The position numbers and the translations under genes are program-made. A stretch of 64,000 nucleotides of DNA from Anniella stebbinsi (taxonomy: Eukaryota > Chordata > Lepidosauria > Squamata > Anniellidae): contig JARDYH010000004.1 in NCBI GenBank assembly GCA_029215795.1, forward strand, positions 110,442,001-110,506,000. Direction: 5' to 3'. Positions 1-11,828 of this stretch are shown one piece after another (the first letter of the stretch is position 1; each line of letters opens with the position of its first letter). The notes under the pieces are model-generated. The model ran no database searches and had not been told where the DNA came from. It saw only the letters and a program-made list of their open reading frames with translations.

Positions 1-437
1 TAAGCCTGCTGCATTTGGCACGTTCATAAGCTTCCAAAAGAATACAACTCCTTACATAAAATGTAAAATAATTTCTTGGGTGGCAAGGTGTGGGCGGGAT
101 GTTAAAGAAATGGGCCGGGCAGATGGGATTCAGATGGAAGTCTGAATGAACACCTTGTTGATTTCAGACCACCCAAAAAAGGGGAATAAGAGCCAGAAAG
201 AGCCAACAACCCAAACTGATGAGTAAAACTAGGGTTTCTAAGAGATTAACATGTCAGAAATAAAAGGGGTGGTCTGAACTTGAAAAGTCTAACATATATG
301 GATATCAATTATGTCCTATTGAAATATCATATTGAAAGGAAGAATGATCTGTGGAACTTTTCAAGCTAGCCTTTTAAAATAAGCAATGTCTGTCAACATT
401 CTGTTAAGGAAGCTATCAGGGCTTCAATTATCAAAGC

Positions 438-505
438 AATATTTAAAACTGGGGATATTAATAATTGGATAATAATATTTAAAACTGGGGATATTAATAA
501 TTGGA
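438..505. repeat. 32-bp exact tandem duplication
   Basis: A 32-bp AT-rich unit at 438-469 is repeated without change at 474-505 with four bases (TAAT) between. The rest of 1-561 is AT-rich unique sequence in which I recognise nothing. An exact match implies a recent slippage or repair duplication, or possibly an assembly artefact. Confidence 0.85.
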
Positions 506-561
506 GATGTACAAACAACCCTCCCCAAAAACGCTCACTAAATTTATCAAAAGTCTTTTCA

Positions 562-659
562 GGCACAATCCTATGCAGGTTTAGACAGAAAAATTACCTA
601 CAATCCCCAGCATGCCCCAGCCAGCCTTTCTTCTGTCTAAACATGCAGAGGATTGCACC
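562..659. mobile_element. Short foldback MITE (Harbinger-like), copy 1
   Basis: The ends are inverted: GGCACAATCCTATGCAGGTT at the left and its near-complement GCAGAGGATTGCACC at the right, with GTTTAGACAGAAA / TTCTGTCTAAAC as an inner arm. The same arms occur at 34163-34277, where a TAA target duplication is visible. Non-coding. Confidence 0.7.
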
Positions 660-726
660 TTTAAATGCTCATTAAAATCCTTTGACATTTTGCACAAGCA
701 GCGATCACTACATTAGCCACATGTTT

Positions 727-1010
727 TGATTTTATTTATTTATTTATTTTTATATATATTTATTTACATTTGTATACTGCCCCAAAGCCGAAGCTTTCTG
801 GGCGGTTTACAAAAAATAAAAGATTGAACATTAAAAAGTCAATATACAAAATTTAAAACCTTAAAACATAAACAGCTGATATTTAAAACATTTTAAACTT
901 TTAAGCCTGGCCAAAAATTCAGTTAAAAACCTCAACTTAAGCTGTTAAAATGCCTGGGAGAAAATAAAAGTTTTGACCTGGCACAGAAAAGATAACAGTG
1001 TTGGTGCCCT
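727..1010 (-). mobile_element. L2-type LINE, 3' end fragment (minus)
   Basis: Read on the minus strand this is a LINE 3' terminus: an end of the last ORF, an A/T-rich 3' UTR, the motif AAACCGCCCAGAAAGCTTCGG, and an (AAATA)n tail, seen here as the TTTATTTATTT run at 727-770. The same tail recurs at 6385, 10025, 31221 and 47635. It is a 5'-truncated, dead copy. Confidence 0.75.
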
Positions 1011-1444
1011 TGTAAATTATATTGTACAATTTACTGAAAGTTTGTCCTCCCCAACCCTTTGACAACTCCACTAAAAAAATTAGGCTTTAGGCCCCTTCCA
1101 CTGCATTTAAGCTTGAAAAGAGCCTCCATTACTACCAAAAGACATTTTTTAAAGCCTCATCGCAACATGTAGGAAACATATTTTGGGAGGTCACTGCTGG
1201 AAACGGAAGGGCTAACCCTCCCTTCCTCAATGTTGTGACCTCCCAAAAAGAAGTCAGCTGTCTGTAATGCAATCGAGGTTTTTAAAAGCCTCCATTGTTA
1301 CTGATGGAGGTGTTTTAAAAAGATTGAATTCAGTGGGAGAGGGGAGGTGTGTGAATGACAGAGAATGAGTTTATTTCAGTGAGTGAGTATGTCAGTAAGT
1401 CTATATGTTAGAGATGTCAATAAGTTTATATGTGAGTGAGTACA

Positions 1445-1940
1445 GGGCCATTTCTACACCAGCCCTTTTTCCGGGGGTTCTCCAATGATGCACAGGAACT
1501 CCTGGGGGCAGGAGGGATGGGCACAGGCTTTTCCAGGGATAAAGAAACCCTGAGGAAACCCGATTCTTCCAGCGGTCCCAGGACCGTCCCGAGACTGTGG
1601 GAGGCGTGGGTGCCCATACTGCCTGGTGCCTGCTTACTCGCAAGTAAGCACAGCACCAGAAACTGGCATGGAGCTATTCCGTGCAGCTCTATGCCCATCA
1701 GGGAAGAGGGGGACATGGCAGGGTGGATTTTTTAGGGAAAAAAACCTAATGTTTTCAATGGAGCAGGGCCTCGCTCATGCGTGACCAGCCCCACTGCTTT
1801 TTTAAAAAAAGCACCTGCAACATCCCTGCTTCCTCCGGAGACGTTGCGAGCCGCATGTGCATGCTGGGGGAGGCTCTCACGATCAGGATATTATGAGACC
1901 CCCTCTCCCTTCCAAAATGCCGGGAGGTGTAGAAAAAGCC
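1445..1940. mobile_element. X-family Harbinger-like element, copy X1
   Basis: The ends are inverted: GGGCCATTTCTACACC at the left and GGTGTAGAAAAAGCC at the right. The left 280 bp matches copies at 16978-17526 (inverted), 44617-45139 and 56670-57158 (inverted). It includes a self-complementary GCTTACTCGCAAGTAAGC block at 1632-1649 and the conserved GATAAAGAAACCCTG block. The right half has diverged or been replaced. Short ORFs inside are chance frames. No clear target duplication is readable. Confidence 0.7.
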
Positions 1941-2094
1941 TAGGTCAATATGTTTGCATGGGAGAGATTCTGTATATGAGTGGATTCGGTGAGTTTATAT
2001 GAGTGAGTGAGTGACTGTGAATGAATGTGGTCTGGGCAAGCACTTTGGGGCCACATGTCAGCAGTATTGTGACCTGCTCACTTTGGGATGTGGC

Positions 2095-2397
2095 TAGGGT
2101 GACCAGATAAAATGTAACTTTAATAGTTGTAGAGAAAAGGGAATTTCAGCCAGTGTCATTTGTATGCAATTAGTTCCTGGTGAAATTCCCTCTTCATCAC
2201 AACAGTTAAAGTTGCAGAGGCCCTGCCTTCTTTTGTATGTGGTCACTCTAGTATAGTGCCTGCAACTTTAACTGTTGTGATGAAGAGAGAATTTCACCAG
2301 AAACTAATTGCATACAAATGACACTGGCTGAATTCCCTTTTCTCTACAACTGTTAAAGTTACATAAGCCCTGACCTGGATTTTATCTGGTCAGCCTA
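2095..2397. mobile_element. FB-hAT foldback element, copy 1
   Basis: This 303-bp element is an almost perfect palindrome. The ends are TAGGGTGACCAGATAAAAT and ...TTTTATCTGGTCAGCCTA, flanked by an exact 8-bp duplication GATGTGGC (2087-2094 and 2398-2405). An 8-bp duplication with TAGGG termini is the hAT hallmark. Near the centre is a third TIR-like block (GGTCACTCTA), showing a head-to-head dimer. No coding capacity, so mobilisation would need a transposase from elsewhere. Confidence 0.92.
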
Positions 2398-2904
2398 GAT
2401 GTGGCCCCAACATGCTAGGTCCAGAACCAATTTGGACCTCATGCTGAAACTGATTCCCTAACCCTGCTCTGCAGTCTACTCAACAGCTTACACTTCCTCA
2501 TTTGGGGGGGGGGGGGAAACACCACGAAAGGAGAGTTACCACAGGACATTTTCCCCTGGGTTTCAATTGGAGCACAGGGAGCAGACAACCGGAGGGATGA
2601 TTGTACAATGAAAAACGAGACACTCACACACGCCTCTCAGCCGCCTCGTCACTAAGGTAAGCAAAAGAACTCTGAACCCTACCCACAAGGATTTTGCTAA
2701 AATTTTCTTCTCCTTTCAATTTTTTTTAACTCCCCTATCAAATTGAATGAGAATGATTGAAAAATGTGGAAGAAATATTCAGCTTTACACTAGTTTGGCA
2801 GGGGGGCTCAGAATTCTCTGTTAAACATCAGAGAATTATCAGCACCCTCACCAAACTATAACAAACGTGATTCTTTAAGGAGGGACAATTACAATGAAGT
2901 ATGC

Positions 2905-2938
<34 letters not shown>

Positions 2939-2956
2939 GCAGCAGCAGCAGCAGCA
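2905..2956. repeat. (AAT)n-(AGC)n compound microsatellite
   Basis: About eleven AAT units run directly into about six AGC units. Confidence 0.95.
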
Positions 2957-4548
2957 TTTTGAAGCAGACTATTCTCTGCTGATATGTTTCTGACCAAAGA
3001 CAAGCATTATATTATCAAACTATACTGTTGATTGTTGGACTGGCAAATAGCGTTAGCTGAAAAATTACCATCTCATACTAGATTGATCAGGTAACATTGT
3101 AAAGAAGCCTCAAAGCTACATCATGTTCATCTCAAGAACAAGAACCAACATAGGGGAGAAAGTCCACCTCGACACTCAAAACTAAATCACAAAACCCGTT
3201 TGAAAACAAACCATATTACATTTGATTTAAATAAATATCTCTGGATTCGGGATTCTCTGAAGCTTTTGGAAAGAATCTCTCCTGTGATCTCAGTTGGCAT
3301 AGTAACCCCCATCATATTACTATCTGAAAATCCACAATAGCGAGGCTGTCCTATTGTGTAATATTGCTACGTTCTGAAGGTCAGCCGTTTCATGCTGGGC
3401 TGTCTCAGACCTGGGAAGAACTAATGTAGCTTATAAACTTCAGAATGGGAAGGTGACTGATTAAAGACCCCCTGCTATCAGAGAAACCAGATATACCGGT
3501 GTTATCTGGTGTTTGAGGGATCCAAGGCACCTGCTTGGAATTAAGAGGCCTGGTCTAGTTTTACACAGAATTGTGATAACAGAGAAAATATGGAAGATAG
3601 GGAAATATGACTTGGATGTTAATAGTCTCCAGAAGCACAAAGCAGAACTAGAAATATGTTCACACATGACAATGTAAGAATTAAATGAAGAAAACTTGGG
3701 GGTGGGGGCGTTAGGGAGGTATTTAACCAAAATTTAATTGATAATCAACACTCTGAGATTTTTAGTACTGGAGGTGCTGAACTTCTGTTGCTCTTTTAAA
3801 AAATAGTAACTAATATAACTTAGGAGTCTGTAATAGTTTGACTCTGAAGGGTTGCTCTGCAGCATTGCTGACTGAAGCTTAAATAGGATATAAGCAGGGC
3901 AGGAAAGCTCTAAATAGCCAGTCCTGGGTATTATTTCCTATAGCTGAACTTCCTCTGAGCAGGCTGCCACACTAATAGATTCTTCCTTTGCTCGAGAAAA
4001 TGGCTTTAGCTGGTTTCCAGGTGATTCCAATTTCCTACCTACGGATGATGTGTAAAATCTTTTTAACAGATGCTGACTGTGTAAACCGAGGAGTAGCCAA
4101 CATTTCTAAGCTACACACTGGACTCTTCATATGCACAAAGTTATTTTATTCCATCAATGCCCCTCCTGTCTGTTTCTACACAATGAATGTATGTATGTGC
4201 CTGAACTATGTGCATTCATTAGAACATGTGTGGAGATTCAGCACACATATAGCTGTATGAATGGTACTGTCTACAGCCATGGTGTTGTGGAATCAGGGCT
4301 CACAGGGATGCATCACTGGGGCTTTTTGAGTAGCAGGGATGATTATGTCACCTGCCACACCCCTCAGGCTTCACCATCCCCTTTGAGGTTAACTGCAGTC
4401 CTCACAGTTTCTGACAGAATGAATTTTCCCAGCACCAATATATTGTTCTCTCTTGCAATACATTCTCTGTTGGTATTCAATGGGCAATTAAGACCCATTA
4501 CAAAAGAACTGTTCCTGATGGAAATGAAAATTTCTAGAAATTTATTAC
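2957..4548. other. Unique sequence, nothing recognised
   Basis: About 1.6 kb of AT-rich single-copy-looking DNA. The open frames at 3988-4260 and 4131-4787 have no domain, and the second runs into the CR1 repeat, so I do not treat them as genes. Confidence 0.6.
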
Positions 4549-4753
4549 TGTTAGAGCAGTATGACAATGGAGCAATTACCTATGGAGGTAGTGGGATCTC
4601 CCACACTAGAGGCATGCAAGTTGCAGCTGAACAGCCAGCCATCTGTCAGGTATGCTTTGACGTGGATTCCTGCACTGAGCAGGGGGTTGGACACAATGGC
4701 CTTATAGGCCCCTTCCAACTCTACTATTCTATGATTCTGCGATTCTATAAATA
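4549..4753 (+). mobile_element. CR1 LINE, 3' terminal fragment
   Basis: This contains the usual end of the CR1 second ORF (GGAGGTAGTGGGATCTCC, then ...GGTTGGACACAATGGCCTTATAGG...) followed by CCCCTTCCAACTCTACTATT and the diagnostic short ATTCTATGATTCTGCGATTCTAT tail at 4726-4748. The copy is strongly 5'-truncated, which is normal for CR1. Confidence 0.92.
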
Positions 4754-5459
4754 TAAAAGGAAGTGCTTGTTCGTATGTCATCGATAGACTCAAAAACCGT
4801 AACTCCAATTGCTATGAAACTTTTATGATTTGTTCTAAATCAATCTGGAATGGTTTCAGGCATAGTAAAAATTTCAACTGCCATTTTGAACCAAAAAGGC
4901 AGCCAATCAATTTTTTTTAAGATATACAGCTTCAATACCAGTTGTTTGATTTCAACCAAACTTCACATTATGATTCATCACTGTAGTGAGCAGATTTTAA
5001 CAGATAAGATTCATATTTTTTTCATGTTTTTTTAGAAATGTTAAAAAGAATAGAAAAAAAAAAGCCTGACATATTAGGGGGAAAAACATGGTTAAGTATG
5101 AAAGAAAGAACAAGCATAGTTTGAAGCCAGGGAGGATTAGCAGGCCAAGGGCCAACTCCATCTAAGGGGGATGGAGTGGACAGACCCCTCCCTCAAGGGG
5201 TATAGGCAAGGACCATGGCAGGGGCCATACCTAGGGCTGCCAGCAGATGTGCCTTCACACTCAGATGAGGTGGATACAATGTGTCCAATTCTGACCATTG
5301 TGCAAGTTTGCTGGATGACTCTCTGTATCAACCTAAAGGCAATTCCAACCAGTGTTAAGCCGGGTCCATTTGCTAGTATGGATGGATAGATAGATCAACA
5401 CAGCTGCCTACTTTTTCTTTCTTTTTCTTTTTTTACTGTCTCTGGGTGTGTGTTTATGG
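4754..5459. other. Unique AT-rich sequence
   Basis: No repeat or exon is recognised; there are T-rich and C/T-rich runs near 5010-5060 and 5410-5440. Confidence 0.55.
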
Positions 5460-5777
5460 TAGGCTGACCATATGAAAAGGAGGACAGGGCTCATGTAACT
5501 TTAACAGTTGTAGAGAAAAGGGAATTTCAGCCAGGGTCATTTGTATGCAATTAGTTCCTGGTGAAATTCCCTCTTCATCACAACAGTTGAAGTTGCAGGG
5601 GACCTGCCTTCTTTTGTATATGGTCACTCTAGGATAGTGCCTGCACCTTTAACTGTTGTGATGAAGAGGGAATTTCACCAGGAACTAATTGCATACAAAT
5701 GACCCTGGCTGAAATTCCCTTTTCTCTACAACTGTTAGTTACATGAGCCCTGTCCTCCTTTTCATATGGTCAGCCTA
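5460..5777. mobile_element. FB-hAT foldback element, copy 2
   Basis: A 318-bp palindromic element with ends TAGGCTGACCATATGAAAAG and CTTTTCATATGGTCAGCCTA, which are exact inverted repeats. The flanking 8-bp duplication is GTTTATGG (5452-5459 and 5778-5785). It belongs to the CATATGAAAAGG subfamily, whereas copies 1, 7 and 8 carry AGATAAAAT(CC). The near-complete arms suggest it is relatively young. Confidence 0.95.
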
Positions 5778-6095
5778 GTTTATGGAGAATGTCATAATGA
5801 TGTCTGCACTTCAAAATTCACCATCTCATCCCTGGCCTAAAAATGGTCTAATAAATGGACATAGGTTGAGGCAGAATCTGTCACCACAATGCCACTCTTC
5901 TTGCATGTAACTTTAGCCATTTTTAAGTCTGAGAAGTACAGTAAATCATGAAGTAATGCCAACATGTGGAATCACCCTATCATCACTTTCTATCTAGCAT
6001 ATGAGGGGATGAAGACCAGTTTGATCTGCTTACAAGAAAACTGGGATATACATTCTTTAAATAAAATAGGGTGTCAAAATTAATTATTCTGTTAA

Positions 6096-6098
<3 letters not shown>

Positions 6099-6134
<36 letters not shown>
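6099..6134. repeat. (GA)n microsatellite
   Basis: About 18 GA dinucleotides without interruption. Confidence 0.95.
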
Positions 6135-6137
<3 letters not shown>

Positions 6138-6384
6138 CATGGCAAACAACATGTTTACACTAGCAGAAATAGATAAAACCTACAGGATCAGGATTTCTTA
6201 ATTGTAACCTGAATTCTTTAGCTCTTAAAGATAAAGTGGTGCATTCTCCTTACACTTTAAAACTGACCCAGGGGTGGAAGATAATAGACTGTCTTCAGCA
6301 CTTGAAAGCCATCAGAAGCTGAACCACGTCGACATTCTCATACCAGATTGCTAACATTCTCTGGGAAAGGACTGCAAGAGTTTG

Positions 6385-6920
6385 TGTTTTATTTCATTTC
6401 TATACTGCCCAAGAGCTGAAGCCCTCTGGGCAGTTCACAACAATTCATAAAAATTACAAACCACAACATTGTACAACGTTATACATTACATAATACAACA
6501 TTATAGTAAAACAGAGTGTAAGGTTGTTGTTTTTAACGTACAGAATTTAAAACCATTTTAATAGCTAAAACAAATCAATAAACAATAAACAATTTCAATA
6601 CTAGACCTGTTCAAGACAGTGTCCCATCATATACCGTTAAATTCCTGGGAGTAGAATGCAGTCTTAAACTGGCACCAATGGGATGTCAATATCGGTACCA
6701 GCCGGGCCTCAGTGGGGAGCTCCTTCCATACTCAGGAGGACACCACTGAGAAGGCCCTCTTCCTTGTTACCACCTTCCAAGCCTCCATCGGAGGAGGAAC
6801 TCAAAGGAAGGTCCCAGAAGTTGATCATAGTGTCTGGATAAGTTCATACTGGGAGAGCCGTTTCAGCAGGTATTGCAGTCCTGAGGCATTTAAGGCTTTA
6901 GAGGTTAAAGCCAGCACATT
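6385..6920 (-). mobile_element. L2-type LINE, 3' fragment (minus)
   Basis: The minus-strand tail begins near 6385 with the degraded TTTATTTCATTTCTATACTGCC signature and GAGCTGAAGCCCTCTGGGCAG. Further in, the block around 6735-6765 (ACTGAGAAGGCCCTCTTCCTT) is the complement of the conserved 'KRAF-S' end of the LINE ORF. The part beyond 6780 matches the 10430-10600 segment of the copy at 10025. No intact frame. Confidence 0.65.
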
Positions 6921-7204
6921 GGTGGGGAAGGGACACAACCTGTCTTTTCTCCACTGCAGGATGGGGTAGCTACATACGAGTTGCCCCAAAAGAGGGAATT
7001 CATGACCAAAAAAGAAGACAAAAAGGACACAGATTTGCATGAAATGTTAAATGTGCTCTGAATTATATGCATGAAGACAAGGCAACTGAAACTGGGATTG
7101 TAGGTAATAGATTTGGGAGCACAAAGTGTATAGGCTCTAAGGGTCACATGGCTAATTTTACTTGGGTAGCAACAATTAATTTTCAGGGGGAGACCCAGAA
7201 TGTC

Positions 7205-7545
7205 TCTTAACAGCAAGACGGTCGAACCTCTTTCAACCCAAGGACCGAATGCCATTACAGAGAAGCTGTCAGGGGCTGCATTCCAGTAGTGGGCAGGGCT
7301 AAAGGCAAAGGGGGAGGGACCATATTTTAACTAAGCTCTTACTGCCACTAACTAAGCCTCAGGGAAAGCATGGGGGAATGGGGGGGACTGCACAGATGCC
7401 AGACAACCACCAAATAATCAGCAGTTGGGAGAAAGGGTGTTGTGCCAGAGAAGGAGCCATGGACACTTGAGAAGGCCCAGAGGGCCAGACTGGGACCCTA
7501 AGTGGGCTGAATTTGTCCCATGGGCCTGAGGTTCACACCCCAACC
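7205..7545. mobile_element. Old hAT-type DNA transposon remnant
   Basis: The right end (CCAGACTGGGACCCTAAGTG ... CCATGGGCCTGAGGTTCACACCCC) has the style of amniote hAT elements whose ends read CAGGGGTGGGCAACCT. The left end (GAACCTCTTTCAACCCAAGG) is compatible. Target duplications are eroded. Non-coding. Confidence 0.5.
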
Positions 7546-7624
7546 TTTAAAGATTAAAAAGATGTGCTATAATTTCTTACCAGATCAATATTGGATCCAC
7601 AGGCACCATCGATAATTTATGTAA

Positions 7625-7690
7625 TTTCTTTCTTTATTGCATTGCATTTCTAGATCACCCAATAGCTGAAGCTCTCTGGTAGGAATGGTG
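7625..7690 (-). mobile_element. L2-type LINE tail scrap (minus)
   Basis: This holds TTTCTTTATTGCATTGCATT followed by CACCCAATAGCTGAAGCTCT, a degraded form of the tail motif seen at 727 and 31221. Confidence 0.5.
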
Positions 7691-8219
7691 TGGAAGTCCA
7701 GTTGGGTTCAAGCTCAATGGGGTTTTGCCAGCTCGGCCCCCTGAATGCCAGTCCACAGACCCCCCATGTTGCCTGACTCGGATCCCTGTTTACTTGCAAG
7801 CTACCATTTTGCAGAAAATTCTGAGTAAGCTTTTTATGTAAATGGAAACTTTACACAAATAGCAGCCATAAATAGTGCTATTTACATACAATTGCATGTA
7901 TAAATGGTACTGCAATTTTGCATGAATGGCCCTATTTATGGCCACCATTTATGCAAAAATGCCATTTACGTTAATAGTTTAGCCACAATTTCCCCAAAAA
8001 TGGCATCTTGTGGGTAAGCATGGCACCATGCGCCACATGCCAGATGCCAACGGACTCTCTGGCAACTTGCACAGCGAGCTGAGCACAAGTGGTGGTAAGG
8101 TATGGCAGAACAGATCTGTATTTGACATACGGCCTGCCCTTTGCCCTCTAAGGTAACCTGTTGCTCTCAGGTGCAGCGGAGGATACAGTCCCATTACCAG
8201 TGTTGAAGTAAGATTGAAC

Positions 8220-8427
8220 CAATGGAGGCTGGTGACTCCTATTTCAGTGGGACAGTGAATCTGCTCTGGGTTTCAGACTGAACCAGACAGAACTCTAAAG
8301 GAGCTAAATCCATTTTGAAGATAGGGGTCAGCACTATGCATAGCTCCTTTAGAGATCTATCTGATTCTGACTGAAACCCAGAGCAGATTCACTGTCCCAC
8401 TGAAATAGGAGTCACCAGCCTCCACTG
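8220..8427. mobile_element. Foldback hAT-like MITE
   Basis: A 208-bp element whose arms of about 60 bp are nearly perfect inverted repeats: CAATGGAGGCTGGTGACTCC at the left, GGAGTCACCAGCCTCCACTG at the right. Flanking octamers GATTGAAC and AATTCAAC match at six of eight positions, consistent with an aged 8-bp hAT duplication. Non-coding. Confidence 0.75.
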
Positions 8428-8747
8428 AATTCAACTGTCAGTCTGGTTGGCTTTTGTACATGGAATGGGGAGAGGTGCTTTAGGCAGTTAAATAACTTGA
8501 TCTAGTCTTGGGACTAGAATTTTTCAGCAACGATCTAGGGATTCATGTAGTAAGCCCCTTTTTGTATATTGCCACATGAAAAGCATTTTCAGTAGCCACC
8601 TTGTGGGTGTTATAGATTGGCCCATAAAATGCCTAGCAGGAGGCATCCCTGTTGTTTCATAAATGTCAATAACTTTGGCATAGAAACTACACTTCAAAAG
8701 CAAATCTCAAAAGTGCTTGATATCAGAAAATGTAAAATGTAGATCAT

Positions 8748-8899
8748 GGCTAGACTTACATTACTGTTTTATAGCAGTATTGAAGTGTACTGATAACTGT
8801 TGGGGGCACAATCCACCTTCCATATACCACTTTCATAATGTTATTTCCTTCTTTTTCTTCCATATTTGTAATAATTTGACTCAAGGTGTAGATCTGGCC
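8748..8899. mobile_element. Y-family short MITE, copy Y1
   Basis: A 152-bp element related to 16359-16490 and 45136-45288. Shared blocks are the left end (GGC..AGA/ATCTACATTAC), the core TGATAACTGTTGGGGGCAC, and the right end AAGGTGTAGATCTGGCC. Trinucleotide CAT flanks both sides. The termini resemble those of the X family. Confidence 0.7.
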
Positions 8900-9310
8900 C
8901 ATATGGGAGTAAAAGGCCTCGTGAAAATTCTGAGGTAGATTTTAATGTATTTGGAATATTTGCTTCCATCTGACAACAGGAAACAGCAACCCAACAAGAT
9001 TTGTCAAAAGTCCAAATGAAAGCAAGAACAAGGTATTGGCTTTCCTTCAGAAAATGGGCAGTATCCTACACTGCCTGTGTGTTAGTGAGACCTATGACTA
9101 AGTGCAGCAAGAAGCTAGCAGTTCCTGAAACTACAGGAAATGAGTGGAAACACTTATTTCCAGAAAGGTTCAGGTCTGCTGAGCTCCCAGAGGGGGATTC
9201 CACTGTTCTGACCCATTCCAGAAACATGCATTTCTGCTCATTTGGGGGGAAGCTTTAGGAAGCACTAGATGCAACATGGCCTTCTCCATGCTGGGAATAG
9301 TTGGCCTGTG

Positions 9311-9461
9311 CAGATGGGCAAGAAATTCAGTTCAGTTCATTTTTGATGAGAATTTATGAAAATTTGCACATTTCTTCATATTCAGGACTGCAAAGGTCTT
9401 GAGATTTAAAGCACTGGAATGCTGGAGAAAGCAAAGCTTACCAATTTGTCCATCCCTAGAT
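9311..9461. mobile_element. Possible H-family hAT remnant
   Basis: The left end GATGGGCAAGAAATTCAGTTC and right end AATTTGTCCATCCCTAG form a degraded inverted pair like the clear H-family copy at 10618-11008. No target duplication could be read. Confidence 0.4.
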
Positions 9462-10024
9462 TTCAACCCAAACAAAAACAAACAAAACTGCACATTTTCA
9501 TACAATTGATCCATACGATGGCAGTATTAGCATGGTGAAATATTTGTTTAAATATATGGAAATGTTGAAGGGTAAGCACATCAAAACAGCACGCCATACA
9601 GAGTTTAACAAGGAACAGGCATTCCAAAGAAAGAAAGCAGGTACGCTAGCCTTTTACCATTTTAAAAGGTGGGAAGGGTTGTTCTTAACATGCAGTTCCA
9701 GACCTCTTTAGGGACGCATGTGTATTTTACTCAGAAACAAAACAAGGTAGCCCCCAATTCCATAAGACTTACCATCTTTTGTCTCATAGAATTCTGATGT
9801 TTTGAGTCAAGTGGCTCTGATCATGTACAAAATATCCTAATTAATTTCTTTTCTTCTCTGGAAAAAAAAAGACGTAAGGCCTTGGATGATATTCAACATG
9901 CCTTTCCTTTGTAGAGGATTTCCGCCTCCAGAGGCAGCACCTGACAAAACATTACCAATTACTCATGCGCTGCCTCTTATTAAGGGGCAACTGACCTCAT
10001 GGCAACATTGTAATAACACGTCTA

Positions 10025-10609
10025 TGTTGTTGTTGTTATTATTATTATTATTATTATTATTTATTACATTTATATACCGCCCCATAGCCGAAGCTCTCTG
10101 GGTGGTTTACAAAAATCAAAACTTTGGACATTAAAAACCAATATACAAAATTTTAAACCATAAAAGCATAAAAACAGTCAACATATAAAAACAGTGTACA
10201 TTTAAAACAGCTGTGAACTCTCAGGCAGGCCTAAATATAGTTCTGGGGTCAATTAAAAACTCAGTATATGCTGTTAAATGCCTGGGAGAAGAGGAAAGTC
10301 TTGACCTGATGCCAAAAAGATAACAATGTTGGCGCCAGGCGAGCCTTGTTGGGGAGATCATTCCACAGTTGGGGGGCCACCACTGAGAAGGCCCTCTTCC
10401 TTGTTGCCATCCTCCGAGCTTCCCTCAGAATAGGCACCCAGAGGAGGGCCTTAATGTTGAATGTAGTGTATGGGTAGGTTCATGTTGGGAGAGGCATTCT
10501 GTCAGGTATTGTGGTCTCAAACCGTGTAAGGCTTTATACGTTAAAACCAGCACCTTGAATCAGGTTTGGAAACATATAAGCAGCCAATGCAAGCGGGCCA
10601 GAGTTGGTG
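10025..10609 (-). mobile_element. L2-type LINE, 3' fragment with (TTA)n tail (minus)
   Basis: The best-preserved of the minus-strand L2 ends. The tail is (TTG)(TTA)n at 10025-10066, followed by TATACCGCCCCATAGCCGAAG. On the minus strand, 10390-10280 reads as the C-terminal end of the LINE ORF2 (an arginine/lysine-rich 'KRAFSVVAP' motif, then a tryptophan-asparagine-aspartate 'LWNDLP' motif). The 5' part (10430-10609) is shared with 6780-6920 but I cannot assign it to a domain. Confidence 0.7.
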
Positions 10610-10617
10610 TTCATAGC

Positions 10618-11008
10618 TAGGGATGTCTGAGAATTTTTTTCAGTTTGTTTTTGATCAGGGTTTACTCAATTCATGCCTCCTGGACCAAACATGGACTGCA
10701 GTGCGATTTACAAACCAAAACAAAATATGTTTGACTGTATGTGTACATTTTAAAATGTACATACAAATGCGTACTTTTGAAAAATATGCACAATCATACT
10801 TAAATCAATGGGAGATGGATGTAAACATTTCTAAGATGTGCACAATTGATGTGAACATTTGTGGGGGAAAGGAAATATTTATGAATTTTCATGCGAAAAG
10901 AAAAAAACCAGTGATTGCAATCTGATATGGATACGAGATGGAACAAGCTTTGAAACAGAATTTGGAGAACTTTGAAGAACTTGAGTTTTGTTTGTATGCA
11001 CATCCCTA
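10618..11008. mobile_element. H-family hAT element with intact 8-bp duplication
   Basis: A 391-bp element with ends TAGGGATGTCTGAGAA and GTATGCACATCCCTA, flanked exactly by TTCATAGC (10610-10617 and 11009-11016). The interior is built from loose repeats of about 25 bp around TGTACATTTTAAAATGTAC / TGCGTACTTTTGAAAAATA. Non-coding: open frames on both strands are by-products of the AT-rich repeats. Confidence 0.88.
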
Positions 11009-11828
11009 TTCATAGCACACAAAATGCACAATGCTACAAAGATAGCCAGTAGCACCATCCTATCACAATGTCTTAGTATGCATGCATCCATTTCAACAAC
11101 AGTCCATGTATCTGCACCGACAGCAAATATTGCATAGCTGATAAACTCCCTACCCTCCTTGCCAAGCTTTAAATTATCCAAATCTGGCACGAGTTCAAGG
11201 GTGTGTGTGGAATCTGGTTGGGTCAGTAACACAACCCAAGATTCCTGCAGCTCCTTCTTCTGCAGTACTTACATTTTGAATTCTTACCTCACCTCTTTCG
11301 TCCCACCTCACTGAAATGAATGGAACTTAAGTTAGATTAACTTTAGATATAACCATCTGATTACACTTATTCTCGATGGTAATGTCCCTTGTCTTCCACT
11401 GTTGACATTTCTTCTGCTTAAAGGTCAGGTTTGGGTGGGATACCTAAGGCTATTTCGCTGTTCTCTGTTGACATTTTAAAGGCATGGATAGGGAAAGACT
11501 AGTGATGCACAATTTCATGGTGTGTTCATATATTTAGATTCCAGTGGTTGCTGTTTAAATCCCACTGCAAGGCTTAAAAACAAATGCAAAAAATCCATGG
11601 GCCAAGTGCTAATACCTGTAACCTTCCGAACTCTACTCCCTCTCCTGCTCTCCCAAGCTCTCCCAAATATAAATGTTTTGAATGCTGCCAAACAATGTTT
11701 GCTTCTGGAGGGCTTTTGAGGGCAGAGAGTTCCACGATTTTGTTGTAATTTGGGATGCGCAATGGCCACCTCCTCTTTAGTGCACTGAAAATGCAAAACT
11801 CTCCTTATTTCCCTTTACATTTTGTAGG

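Noticed and set aside
4131..4787. 218-codon plus-strand frame
   Set aside because: Its second half is the CR1 3' end, and the first half has no domain or promoter context.
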